A program made the translations under genes and the position numbers. A model generated the notes under the pieces. That model was not told where the DNA came from and made no database searches. It saw nothing but the letters and a program-made list of their open reading frames with translations. Below are positions 45,410-55,327 of a stretch of 64,000 bases of DNA, piece by piece. The stretch is from Carposina sasakii. Its lineage: Eukaryota > Arthropoda > Insecta > Lepidoptera > Carposinidae. The stretch is taken from the NCBI GenBank assembly GCA_014607495.2, contig CP053165.1, positions 6,588,906 through 6,652,905 of the forward strand. Direction: 5' to 3'. Within the stretch, counting starts at the first letter, position 1; the number at the start of each line of letters is the position of its first letter.

Positions 45410-45603
45410 ACTTGGTTTCCGCTGTCTGTCTGTCCTCATGTATGATTAGATCTTTTAAACCACACAACTACCACTTCTTATCCACGTAACTGATATTGAT
45501 GCGGTTTTTTAAAAAGATTGAGTTATTTAAAATGAAGGTTTTTATTATAGCATCAACATTGCACCCATGCGATGCCGGGGCGGGTCACCAGTAGAGTAAT
45601 ATA
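45410..45603 (+). mobile_element. Family S relative with GCCGGGGCGGGTC end
   Basis: It contains GATCTTTTAAACCACACAAC, TGATGCGGTTTTTTAAAAAG, TAGCATCAACATTGCACCCA and TGCGATGCCGGGGCGGGTCA CCAGTA. The order of blocks is typical of an abundant lepidopteran non-autonomous element. The 3' end has decayed from the expected GCTAGT to CCAGT. Confidence 0.5.
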
Positions 45604-45990
45604 CTTAATTAATACATACATGTAGTTACCAGGTTAATATAGTGGTAGTGTAGCAGTTTGATCTCGTACTAAAACTTCTCAAACTAGTCCGGGCTTAAAT
45701 TCTCGAAACCCTCGAAATAATTCGAACGCGACAAATATCATTAGCGTCGGCTTAAATGAATTAATCTCGTAGAGATCTCGGCTTCGAGTGTAAATTGTCG
45801 TGACAGTGTTGCAAAATTAATCGGTGTCTTGATATAAAACGACGACTCGTTAGTTTGATATCCCGACGTGTTGAATTAATAGCTATGCAGGTTAGTTCGG
45901 TGCAATTTAGTGGAGATAAATTATTAAATAAGTAGTAAATAAGTTACAAGAAAATAACTGGGTGTTACACATAGGTAATAGGTACTTACG
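45604..45990. other. AT-rich spacer
   Basis: Nothing was recognised. Confidence 0.5.
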
Positions 45991-46097
45991 TGGTTTTATT
46001 CCTGTAATGGGGTAGTTAGGACTGGAGGATCATAAAAAAGATCCCACAGCCACATTTAGAATAGCGGGGATAGAGGAAAATAATAAGTGGCAAGTTT
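45991..46097 (+). repeat. Family B copy 9
   Basis: CCTGTAATGGGGTAGTTAGG, ACTGGAGGATCATAAAAAAG, ATCCCACAGCCACATTTAGA, ATAGCGGGGATAGAGG and AAGTGGCAAGTTTT. Confidence 0.7.
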
Positions 46098-46995
46098 TTT
46101 GTATTGGATCAAAAATCCTGTTGTTGGTTTTATGAGCTTAACGGACTTAAAACCCGCATGTATATTTTATTTCATGACTTTAAAATATTCATTGTATATA
46201 TTTTAATAAAAATAAAAAAACCAGCTGTGGTTAAAACAGTCGTAAATTCCTAAGCACACCTCTTCGATCGGATTAATAAAAGTCATCGTTATTTTTACGA
46301 TTTCTTTGTTCTTTTATCGAGCATTGTTAATAGATCAGTTTATATGCGACGTTCACAATAGCCCCCTTGAACCAAGTTATTGCTTATGCAAGAGCTCATG
46401 CAATAAGCTCGACTTGACGAAGTGTTCAAGCGAAGTTCCGACATAATGCTTCTTCCTACTCACTTTAAATTTGTTACCGACTTACTTACATTCACATTCT
46501 ATTCTTTTAGTTTCTTAGTTGGTCGCTCTGTCCACTTCGTTGTAATTAAGTAATTTTATGAAACTGCGACGTGCGAGTGCACTGAGGTCTTTTATCTGGC
46601 TATTTTACACTAGATTTTTCACAGACAAGAAATATGTAGAGCTTTCTGCTCTAGGTCTGGTATATTTCAGTCAATGTGTGATGCGTTCTGCGAGTTAAGA
46701 TAAAAATATTGAAGTGGCCGATTTGTTAATCTTATTTGTAAAACTCACCACTCATAGATATATTAGCTTTTTTAAATTACAATATAGAGGCTTACAATAT
46801 ATAGGCTTAGGATAGACTCGAAAAAAAAAACTTTGCTAACTATGGGCTAAAAGATATTTAGTGATCAACATCTATCAAGTTAAAACTATTCGACTTTTTA
46901 TATTTATACTTTCATAATTAATTCAACAATAAATTAATCATATAACATAAGAAGATTGAACAAATTTGATGTTTAAATATCTAATGGTGCTTAGA
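46098..46995. other. AT-rich sequence, no recognised feature
   Basis: A local duplication lies at 46,785-46,810 (AATATAGAGGCTTAC and AATATATAGGCTTAG). Otherwise nothing. Confidence 0.5.
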
Positions 46996-47007
46996 TAATA
47001 AAACTAT

Positions 47008-47265
47008 CATAAATATTATTAAGAAAATGAAAAAACAAAACACCCGAGTGAGATTTGGACTCACGACCTCTCGCAATACCGTGCTTTCGCTCTAACCAAC
47101 TGAGCTATGGGGTCAATTAACTCGAATGACGAATTTTACCATCTCTTTTACATTACGTTTTTGACAACGTTATTTTTTCATCCCGATAGCTATACACTAG
47201 CCAAATCTCGGTAAACAAAGCTGAATCCCTCAGCACAATATTTTAATGATAAAACGATCAACCAT
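47008..47265 (-). mobile_element. Family H tRNA-like SINE, copy 3, 12-bp target duplication
   Basis: The perfect duplication TAATAAAACTAT lies at 46,996-47,007 and 47,266-47,277. The 258-bp copy extends further 5' than copies 1 and 2, starting at TGGTTGATCGTTTTATCATT and passing TGTGCTGAGGGATTCAGCTT. Its tRNA-like module differs from the others: TAGCTCAGTTGGTTAGAGCG is a standard box A, and GTCGTGAGTCCAAATCTCAC is a decayed box B. It may represent a different subfamily or a module swap. Confidence 0.85.
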
Positions 47266-47277
47266 TAATAAAACTAT

Positions 47278-47802
47278 ATAAATATATAATAAATGTATAT
47301 CGTTTGAATAATGTAACTTTGTCTGAGGTCCCTGGAATACTGTTATTAAAGTTGCATCATGCTGATAGTCAACAAAATATGAAACTGAATAAAAGTTTAA
47401 AACATTGATACTATAAAGCGCTGTCACTAGACAGATAGCGTGCCAGTATTTTAGGGCAAATCGATTGAAACTTCAGTAGTTATATGGAAACTTTATCGTA
47501 ATCTGATTCTAACTGTAATTCCACCCTAACAATTAATTTAACCCTGAGTAATCCTGTTCCAATATTACTAATCCTAATGTCCGCCTTAATGGTGTGGTAC
47601 GAGTACGTCTTAAACTTAAGTAGCCTTAAATAACCTGATTGTAGTTTAACAAGCAACTCGCTCTTGCTTTGCTCATCCTTCATAGGAAAAGAGTTCTATA
47701 AAAACTACTAAAATTGTATGGGTGTTCTAGAATGAGAGATTTTATAAAAAAAAAATTAAATGGCTATCACCTTAATGAAAATTATGTGAATAACTCGTAA
47801 TG
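47278..47802. other. AT-rich spacer
   Basis: The minus frame 47,480-47,683 shows no domain. Nothing else. Confidence 0.5.
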
Positions 47803-47812
47803 TATTATCAGA

Positions 47813-48182
47813 TTCCCACTCGGGTGAAGAATTTTTTCCATTTCTCTATTAATAATTTTATAATATATAATATTTGCCTAAGATAAATTTATAAAAACAC
47901 TTTCTCCATTAATATAATCCGTCAGGATATGGTTGATCGTTTCATCTTTAAACATTGTGCTGAGGGATTTAGCTTTGTTTGCCGAGATTTGGCTAGTGTA
48001 TAGCTATCGGGATGTAAAATAACGTTGCCAATATGTAATTTAGAAGAGATGATAAAATTCGTCATCCGAGTAATTGACCCAGTAGCTCAGTGGTTAGAGC
48101 AACTAGCGCGGTATGCAGAGGTCGTGGGTTCGATTCCCACTCGGGTGAAGATTTTTTTTCCATTTCTTTATTATTAATTTTA
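47813..48182 (+). mobile_element. Family H SINE, copy 4: tandem organisation in one insertion, 10-bp target duplication
   Basis: The duplication TATTATCAGA lies at 47,803-47,812 and 48,183-48,192, so the 370 bp between entered together. The element begins inside a tRNA-like module (TTCCCACTCGGGTGAAGAAT) and continues through TTTCCATTTCTCTATTAATA, AAATTTATAAAAACACTTTC, TGGTTGATCGTTTCATCTTT, GCTGAGGGATTTAGCTTTGT and GTGTATAGCTATCGGGATGT. It then has a complete second tRNA-like module (TAGCTCAGTGGTTAGAGCAA, GTCGTGGGTTCGATTCCCAC) with the usual short tail. The full element therefore has a module at each end of a ~250-bp body, that is, a dimer-like or tandem form. Confidence 0.85.
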
Positions 48183-48192
48183 TATTATCAGA

Positions 48193-48800
48193 ATGTAAAA
48201 AGTAAATTTTATAAATCTAATAGTGAATTAGACTTTTCATAAACGATTTTTAAATATTACCACTGACTTTCAAACTAAACTAAATTTATAACTACTATAA
48301 AAGAAAACAAATAAATATTATTTTTAACCAACATACGAGTAATAATATTATCTACCTATAGGTATATGGATTAAAGTAGCCTCGTCTTCCACATTTGTGT
48401 AGGCACGTCATCTCCTCCACAAAGCTACGGCTACACAAATTAACGCTGTATTCATTTGAGTACATATCGAAACCAATATCGACGTACGAACATAGGTGAA
48501 GATAAATGTAGAAGAGTCAATAAACAAACTAGTCATATAAAAAATCTACATATTCACAATGATATAATGGATTTAGAGAGAAAATACAATACCGCGCTCA
48601 TGTAAATTAATGTACCTAACTTACTTTATGTGTTTTTCAAGAAAGAAGCTTAATTTGATCGCTAAAATAACGTAAAAAATCTACAACAATTTACTGTGTT
48701 AGTTCACCTCTCATAAACTATCAATTTTGATATCAGTTTATGGTACTAACTAATAATATGAAAATCTGATTTTAAAAATAGAAAAGCACATTTACCCTCA
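48193..48800. other. AT-rich spacer
   Basis: Nothing was recognised. Confidence 0.5.
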
Positions 48801-48893
48801 TTCGTCAGCCTATTTCAGTCCAAGTCCACTGCTGGATGTAGGCCTCCCCTAGAGCACACCACAAGGCTCGATCTCTCATCATCTCGTCCAACG
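48801..48893 (-). mobile_element. Family U RTE-tail fragment, copy 5
   Basis: GTCAGCCTATTTCAGTCCAA then GTCCACTGCTGGATGTAGGC and CTCCCCTAGAGCACACCACA on the plus strand. It carries a small duplication (CAGTCCAAGTCCA) in the RTE-derived tail and a different upstream body. Confidence 0.6.
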
Positions 48894-50850
48894 CTACATT
48901 TACCCTAGTTGACTGCAATGTCACTTAACTACATATTTTGAAACAACGTTTAGTGCTATGTCGTTCTACCATAGTTTATATCTATACAGATACAGTATTC
49001 CAACCCGCCCCGGGTGACATGAGCCAATATTATTAAGCTCCACACTCGGTATTCAACAGTATTGTTAATAGGCTGATCGTTTGGTACAGCAGAGAACCTT
49101 TGTCAAGGATAGCTTAACTAAGTGGGTAATTACAGCTGGCGCTCAGATTTCAAACCCTCCTGCACGAGAGCTTACCATTAGTTTGGTAAACATGGGGTAG
49201 AAACATTAAAATTATATAAAATGAGATTAAATATCCCCAGAACGAAACTTAGACACTTTTTCTCCAGCCTATATACTCGTAGAAGAGAATAAACGAAGGC
49301 AGTCTCCGTCGTGACAAGGTTTCATTGATAAATCTTAATATTTCCTGTAACTCGGCTCTTTAAATACAACATATAATACAAATCCGTACGTATCTGTCTT
49401 TCCAATTTGACAAGTAACAAACACAAGTCTTAATTATTTGTAGTGAAATGTTGCCTATTGCAGGAAGTAGGTTAGTAGGTGAATCTCCTTTGAAAGCTGA
49501 TACACGCATTAATTCCCGTAAGGCCAACGGCACACGTGTATGCCGAAAATCTGCGTTACAGATAGGTACTATTATACGATGAAACGTGCGTCTACATAAA
49601 ACTTTTATTATTGGTACATAGAGTAAATTAGATTGTTATTGTATGGAAAATAAAACATTAAAAAATATAATGTTCCTTACTCTATTTACTTACCGACTAC
49701 TTACCGGAGAAATAAACTTTGCCAATGGAACTAAATGACTATTAAATAATATGGAACTTTACAAAACGAATGTATTTACCTAAAATAAAAGTATTACCTA
49801 CAGCAAAATGTACTTGATACTTAAGTGATTTTTTTTTTTTTGTATATGTAACCGTTTTTGATAATATCTGCTACCGAAATAAATCCAAGTGTGTCTCTAT
49901 AAGAACGATAAATGCGATGGCAGACCTGACACAAACAGGTGTACACAACCTAATGTTTAATTAATAAACCCATCAAGAGAAGTTACATTGTAGTATTACA
50001 CCAGTTATTAATTGTATCGGATTGTAGTGTTTATACCGTGTATAAATTACTTATTAATTGCTAGTATTTTAGTTCTGACAGGTATGTAGGTACCTATAAC
50101 TGATTCGTAAACTTATAATAATTATGTAGTGAAGTTTTTGTGAATATAGCTTACGGTAAATGTGAATTTCATGTTTCTGTTAAAATGCCATGGTTACATA
50201 TAAAAAAAATTGTCACCAATCATCATTCAAAAGAGTTGTAATTATGATCGTGCTTAAAGTTTCACTTATAGGTAAATGTGAGCAAAGGCGATTCACCTTA
50301 TACATAGTCGAAAGTCTAAAGACCAATAACAGAGCAAAGTAATTAATCAAGTTCCTAAGTAGGCATTTTTCATACCAAGAGCGTTAAAAACCACAAACAT
50401 ATTAAAATTACGCCAATAATTAACCCGAGTTTTAATAGGCTCAAGAGGTCCCTCATTAAATATCTGTCATTACGACTGAACAACCATAAAATGAAACATG
50501 TTAATTTACTGCCGACAAATTATTCCTTCAATATAATATAATACACATTTGTCTATTAGGTTAGCGACGCCTGTTATTAAGGCGGCGTTAATTAGAAAGG
50601 CCAATTATCGGGTGCTTTACAGGTTAAGCACTGTCAATAGTGGTTAGGAAAAGGATTTGTTCATCTAACAAACATATATAATGCTAGTATACCTAATATA
50701 GATATGTACGTACAATTGTCTTCTTATTTTTCATAGCGTTTTACATTCATGTATCGAATTTTGTATACATGTTGTAATAAAAGGGATATGTAAAGTGAAA
50801 AGCTATGAAAATAGCCAACTACAAAGTATCTTGCTATACAATTTGAAACA
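48894..50850. other. Long AT-rich stretch, no gene recognised
   Basis: No shared repeat was noticed and there are no frames of note. A T12 run lies near 49,829. Confidence 0.5.
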
Positions 50851-50985
50851 GAAATCACATGTTTTGTGCAGATAGTATGGAGAATTCCTAAACAACTCAG
50901 GAATGTTCATACAATCTTGAGAGTCGAAATCACATGTTTATTTTTCATGATCGTATGAACATTCCTCAGTTGTTTAGGTAAAAAA
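50851..50985. repeat. Family R hairpin element, copy 2
   Basis: It contains a 26-bp inverted pair with one mismatch: CCTAAACAACTCAGGAATGT… at 50,887-50,912 and its complement at 50,953-50,978. Between them lies GAAATCACATGTTTATTTTT, the block also found at 11,930. It shows the same sequence set as the hairpin in family N, arranged differently. Confidence 0.7.
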
Positions 50986-52059
50986 AAACATGTTGGTCAA
51001 ATTTCGAGTCATACATTTGTATGAGTGGTAATTACGTTGGTATTACAGTAGCTGCAACAGAGGGCTAAAGCTTTGGGTTTCTAGGATTGCGGTACCGTCA
51101 TGTGGCGGTGGTTGATATTGCTGGAGCATTAATCTATGTAAACAACGGTGTGAATTATCGCTCTCTACGATAACGCTCCAATTTTATTACATAGAAAACG
51201 TTATAGCGACGTAATTTCATCGCTGTGTTACGGTATATAACGGTGCCGCTATCCTAGGATACATGAACGAAGTCGCAGGCGGTCGAATAACCTACTATAT
51301 AATACATCGTCTGAAGCCTGAACTTACACAGACACGACTCAATTAAGTCGCCCATTTATTATGCTCGTCCATTTGTTTCCTGCAATTATGTTCCAGCCCC
51401 GATTCCAGACAGCTGATAACCTACTACTTACCGTGGAAACACTGGATACCAGTAAGGCAATTTTACACTAAATCACAAGAGTTTTTTCTAACACCATACA
51501 TATTACTTATTTATAAAATTAAAGCTATTTGTGTGGGACTAACTAGGTATGAATGTATAAAGTTCTACCTTATAGGTACCTAGGTACCTATTATCCACAT
51601 AAATTAGGTAAATAGAAAGAATATTTTTACCTTACATATATTTTGAATAAGGATAATTGCAAGTATTTATATCCCGGAAATTTAAATTCACCTCCTTCTT
51701 TTGTTTGGTAGCGCTTTCATTTTGGGGTGCGAACATAGAAAGTAACATATTCAAAAAGACTATCGACAAACAAGTTGTTAATGCTTTCATGTCAAATAAA
51801 TTATTTTGATTTTTTGACGTTCTTAAAAATAAAACAAACTCCAAACAGATTGCTAGTGTCATTGAAAACCAAGAGGGTGTTACTTTTATCGTATTTATCT
51901 CTAATGTGAAACTGATTTCAACTTTATACGGGAAATAATAAACGCTAGAAGTTTGCGCTAATTGACTAAGTTATCGGAAAGAAAATAAAACCATTCTCGT
52001 TCCATCTGTAAAGTAATTCAATTAATATTGCTTATAACAGTACTACTAGTATGTTTGTA
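50986..52059. other. AT-rich sequence with a decayed family S end
   Basis: ATGAACGAAGTCGCAGGCGG at 51,262 resembles the terminal stem of family S without its CTAG. The minus frame 51,632-51,862 has no domain. Nothing else. Confidence 0.4.
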
Positions 52060-52067
52060 CTTATAAC

Positions 52068-52558
52068 CACTGGCGGCTCGTCCTAAGGAGCGCTAGTGCG
52101 GTGCACTCCCACCCACGAAGATTATTCAATCTATATTTTTCTATATTTATAATTATCTTTCAATTCTACTATGTTTATACAATAGTGTCTACGCGTTCGT
52201 CTCAAGTAAGTTGTAATCTTATCTATCAAGCGGAGCGCTAGCGATCGCGCTCCAATGAAACGAAATTGGTACGATTCCTAGTACTGCATTCAATGAGTGC
52301 GAAAGAGACATACCGAAATAGGCCGGCGCGTGAAACAGAAGATTTCGTATGAAAAATTTGCCTTATCTGGAGCGCCGCTCACTTTAATTCGCGTATGCGG
52401 CCACTAAAGGTCGCTTAGTCCGAGTTAGAACGCGATATGGTTGTCTTTAATGTGTTTCATTTGGTCATTTGAATTTTTATAAGCGTACGGTCGAACTTGC
52501 ACCATCCCATACGTTAAGGGAGAGAACACCCATCTAAAAATATCAGCAGCCGCCTCTG
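52068..52558. mobile_element. hAT-like non-autonomous DNA element, 491 bp, 8-bp target duplication
   Basis: The termini CACTGGCGGCT and AGCCGCCTCTG are imperfect inverted repeats of the CA-x-x-GGCGGCT type common in hAT elements. The flanks CTTATAAC (52,060-52,067) and CTTATAAT (52,559-52,566) agree at 7 of 8 positions, the hAT duplication length. The interior is richer in GC than its surroundings (GGAGCGCTAGCGATCGCGCT-like at 52,230) and has no transposase frame. Class inferred from ends and duplication length. Confidence 0.7.
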
Positions 52559-52566
52559 CTTATAAT

Positions 52567-52876
52567 ATAAAGTTAGAGTGATGAGTCTCTATGTATATTT
52601 TTAAATATTAAGCATATTTTTTATTAACATTTTTATCAAGCCAATACTGTGCCAAGTAGGATATAGGTAATGAAAGTACATACCATTTGATAAAATGTCT
52701 TTTTATCGTACTTGAAAGTCGTTTCCCCAGTTGTGTGTGTTGCGAGGCCAGCTCATGAGTGGTGGACATAACATCCCCATACTAGAACATCATTATTAAC
52801 TATAACATATGTTTCAGTTTGTGTACTTGCAAAATTAATGCGATAACACGTTTGACTGAATTGTACAAGTCATAGT
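52567..52876. other. AT-rich spacer
   Basis: Nothing was recognised. Confidence 0.5.
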
Positions 52877-53103
52877 ATGTACATACATACATACATATAA
52901 TCACGCCTTTATCCACTTTTGACCAATTTTGAGGGTATAGTTGAGATGTACAAGTTCGGTTAGTAGTGACAAGTGGTCATCCCATGGCCTACAAAACACT
53001 AAGACCCTCTTGTCTCTCTAACTCTCTACTGACTTGTACAGTATGCCCGGGAAGAGAAGCAGCTGTAGTATTATACGATTTTTTTTCACTCCCAGAGCAG
53101 CAT
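52877..53103 (-). mobile_element. Family F element with (ATGT)n tail, 48-bp deletion
   Basis: The inverse of 40,022-40,282, block for block. On the minus strand it ends AAAGGCGTGATTATATGTAT GTATGTATG. The segment that in the other copy runs from CGCCATGTGGTTCTATCGGC to CCCGTAAGGGA is missing between AGTGG and TAAAGG. The tail unit is four bases here and five in the other copy. Confidence 0.8.
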
Positions 53104-55092
53104 ACTATGTGTTTGTTAGATAACATAATGACTTTAAGCGTTTAACACTCAGCTTGTCGCTAGCCATAAAATAAAACTAAACTTTGGAATGCGAGTATCA
53201 ATCCATGGTAATAATTAAAAATCTGTTAAGTAGTTTACACACATTTCACTAATAAGTATAAGAGTTTGCATAGGTAAAGTTTATCCGATATTTGGTCTAA
53301 CAAGGTAATAGGAAGAGGTATCTAGTATTTTTTGACAAGCGGTCTAAAAGTTTCGAATCTACGAGTATACATACGTACGTACACCGAAGTTTGTTCATAT
53401 TCTGTAACTGAGATCCATCGTGTGAGTTTTTGTGACATTTTCATGCTTTGTTACCCACTAATATGACCATTAACTAAGTCCCCTTCGGCCGGCACATAAT
53501 AAATGTAGCAATTCATAGAAAGCCTTAGGTCTTATGTACCTAGTAATGATGGTCATTACATTGACAGGCGGAGTGACAGTAAGACACGCCCACCGTAATG
53601 AAAAGAAACCGTGTGAATTGCATCTTTGATAATTACCTATCACATATAATATGTAAATTCAGCTGTATTTATGGTTAATACATGTATCTTTATAATTAAT
53701 CTTACACGAGCTTAATTGATATGCAAGCTATAATAACGTGCAAAAGCCTTTATCATAATTATGTCATCGAAATTATTTTATAAAGAGTGGAATATTTGTA
53801 TATTAGGTAGTTTTGAAAGTTTGAAGCACATTATGAATTAGAAACGAAGTTCTGAAGCTTTTAATTCCTTTTAACAAAAATGGCCTTTTTTCACACTTCA
53901 CAACACATTTAGTTTTATGATTATATTTTCCTTGCCATTTGTTATAGGGTTAAGTAATTTATAAAATGTAGCATATATGTCTCTCTGTTGACTTCTTCAG
54001 AAAAGAAAAAAATTACTTAACCATTTTCCGGAAACGGATGTATTGTTATGCTTTCATCTATTCTAAGACTATTTGACTAATTCGCTCCTTCCGCAAACCG
54101 CGCTAGTTGTTCCAAAGAAATGAACAAAAAAAGCGTACCTAATAAGTTAATTAGGATTTATTTACCCAAAAATATTTAGATAGTTAACTACATTTAAATA
54201 ACTTCAAAAATAAAATATATGTACTTCAAATTTGCATTAAACTAACATGAAAGCTGGCTCAAATCTCTCCGCCTCACTCCATCCCATAAAGTTTCAGCTC
54301 CTCCATTTGAACCCTCGTTCTCTAAATATTCATCATCCGCATCACAAATTACTGAAAATTATGTCTTTATCGTCCAATAATTTAGGAAATCATAACATCT
54401 CCGTGCTCCCCAATGCGCCATTGTTTGTCCGCGCAACTTTGCCAATCTAACCCGTCGTAAAATAAGCGTAAAGCTTGTGACATTGTAAGTTTACAACGGG
54501 TTTACGGACGCGCCATGCGCTAAATGCAGTTGTGATAATAAAATGTATCAGTTAGCACTTTATCGGAGCTTGTTCCTAATCGCGGGCACGGCAGATAGTC
54601 GCGGGTCCGCCGGAAGGGAGCTAGACGGAATGATTGTGTTTTAAAATGGAAATATATGTGTTTTAAAACCGCATCTAAAGTCTAGTCACTTTTTTTTAAA
54701 AATGACATTTAACAGGTAAATGCATGGAATATTTAAATTGTGTCACTTTTTACGTTATCCTTGATGGTAATGTGACATTTTTTCAAGTCTATAAGTTTCC
54801 TTTTATTGTTAATATTTGAAATAAAAATAAGGTAGAGATTTATCTATTTCATTAAGTGCTATTCCTGAAGAACGATGCAGGTCTTTTGCTATTTCATGGT
54901 ATAAAAAATATAAACTTTTTAAACGTTGACAATGGTAGTGTGCTATTTGTGAACGATCCGATGGTCAATAAAATAAACGACAACAATAAATTAACGAGTA
55001 GTTTAAACATTTTAATTAACAAAATATGTAGTGTCACTTTTAAGCACCTGTTCTGTACGAAAATAAAAACATCTTTAAGCTACATACATTGA
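53104..55092. other. Long AT-rich stretch, no gene recognised
   Basis: Several TGTCACTTT / AATGACATTT phrases at 54,685, 54,741, 54,769 and 55,031 are noted as loose repetition. Frames 54,247-54,450 and 54,856-55,092 have no domain. Confidence 0.45.
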
Positions 55093-55327
55093 CGACCGAT
55101 TGGTGTAGTTGGTAGTGGCCCTGCCTGCGACGCCATAGGTCCTGGGTTCGAATCCCGGTAGGTGCAAACATTGATGTGATGAATACCGATGTTTGTTTCT
55201 ATGGATGTTTCTATACTTATCTATGTATTTATATACCGTTGCTTAGTACCCACGAGACAAGACCTTAGGGATCTTAGCTGGGACTAGGTCAATTTGTTGT
55301 GAAGTGTGTGAATATTTATTATTATAT
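55093..55327 (+). mobile_element. tRNA-headed SINE (family Y)
   Basis: The head CCGATTGGTGTAGTTGGTAG contains a box A-like TGGTGTAGTTGG, and CTGGGTTCGAATCCCGGTAG is a strong box B and T-arm. The body continues CATTGATGTGATGAATACCG ATGTTTGTTTCTATGGATGT and ends with GTGAATATTTATTATTAT. The layout (5' tRNA head, short body, AT-repeat tail) is a standard insect SINE. The head does not fold into a complete tRNA with a 3' acceptor, so it is not a tRNA gene. Confidence 0.8.

Noticed and set aside
54685..55045. TGTCACTTT/AATGACATTT repeats as a structured array
   Set aside because: Spacing is irregular and similarity does not extend beyond about ten bases.
55093..55168. A tRNA gene
   Set aside because: The T-arm is strong, but the sequence continues into a SINE body and AT tail without a paired acceptor stem.
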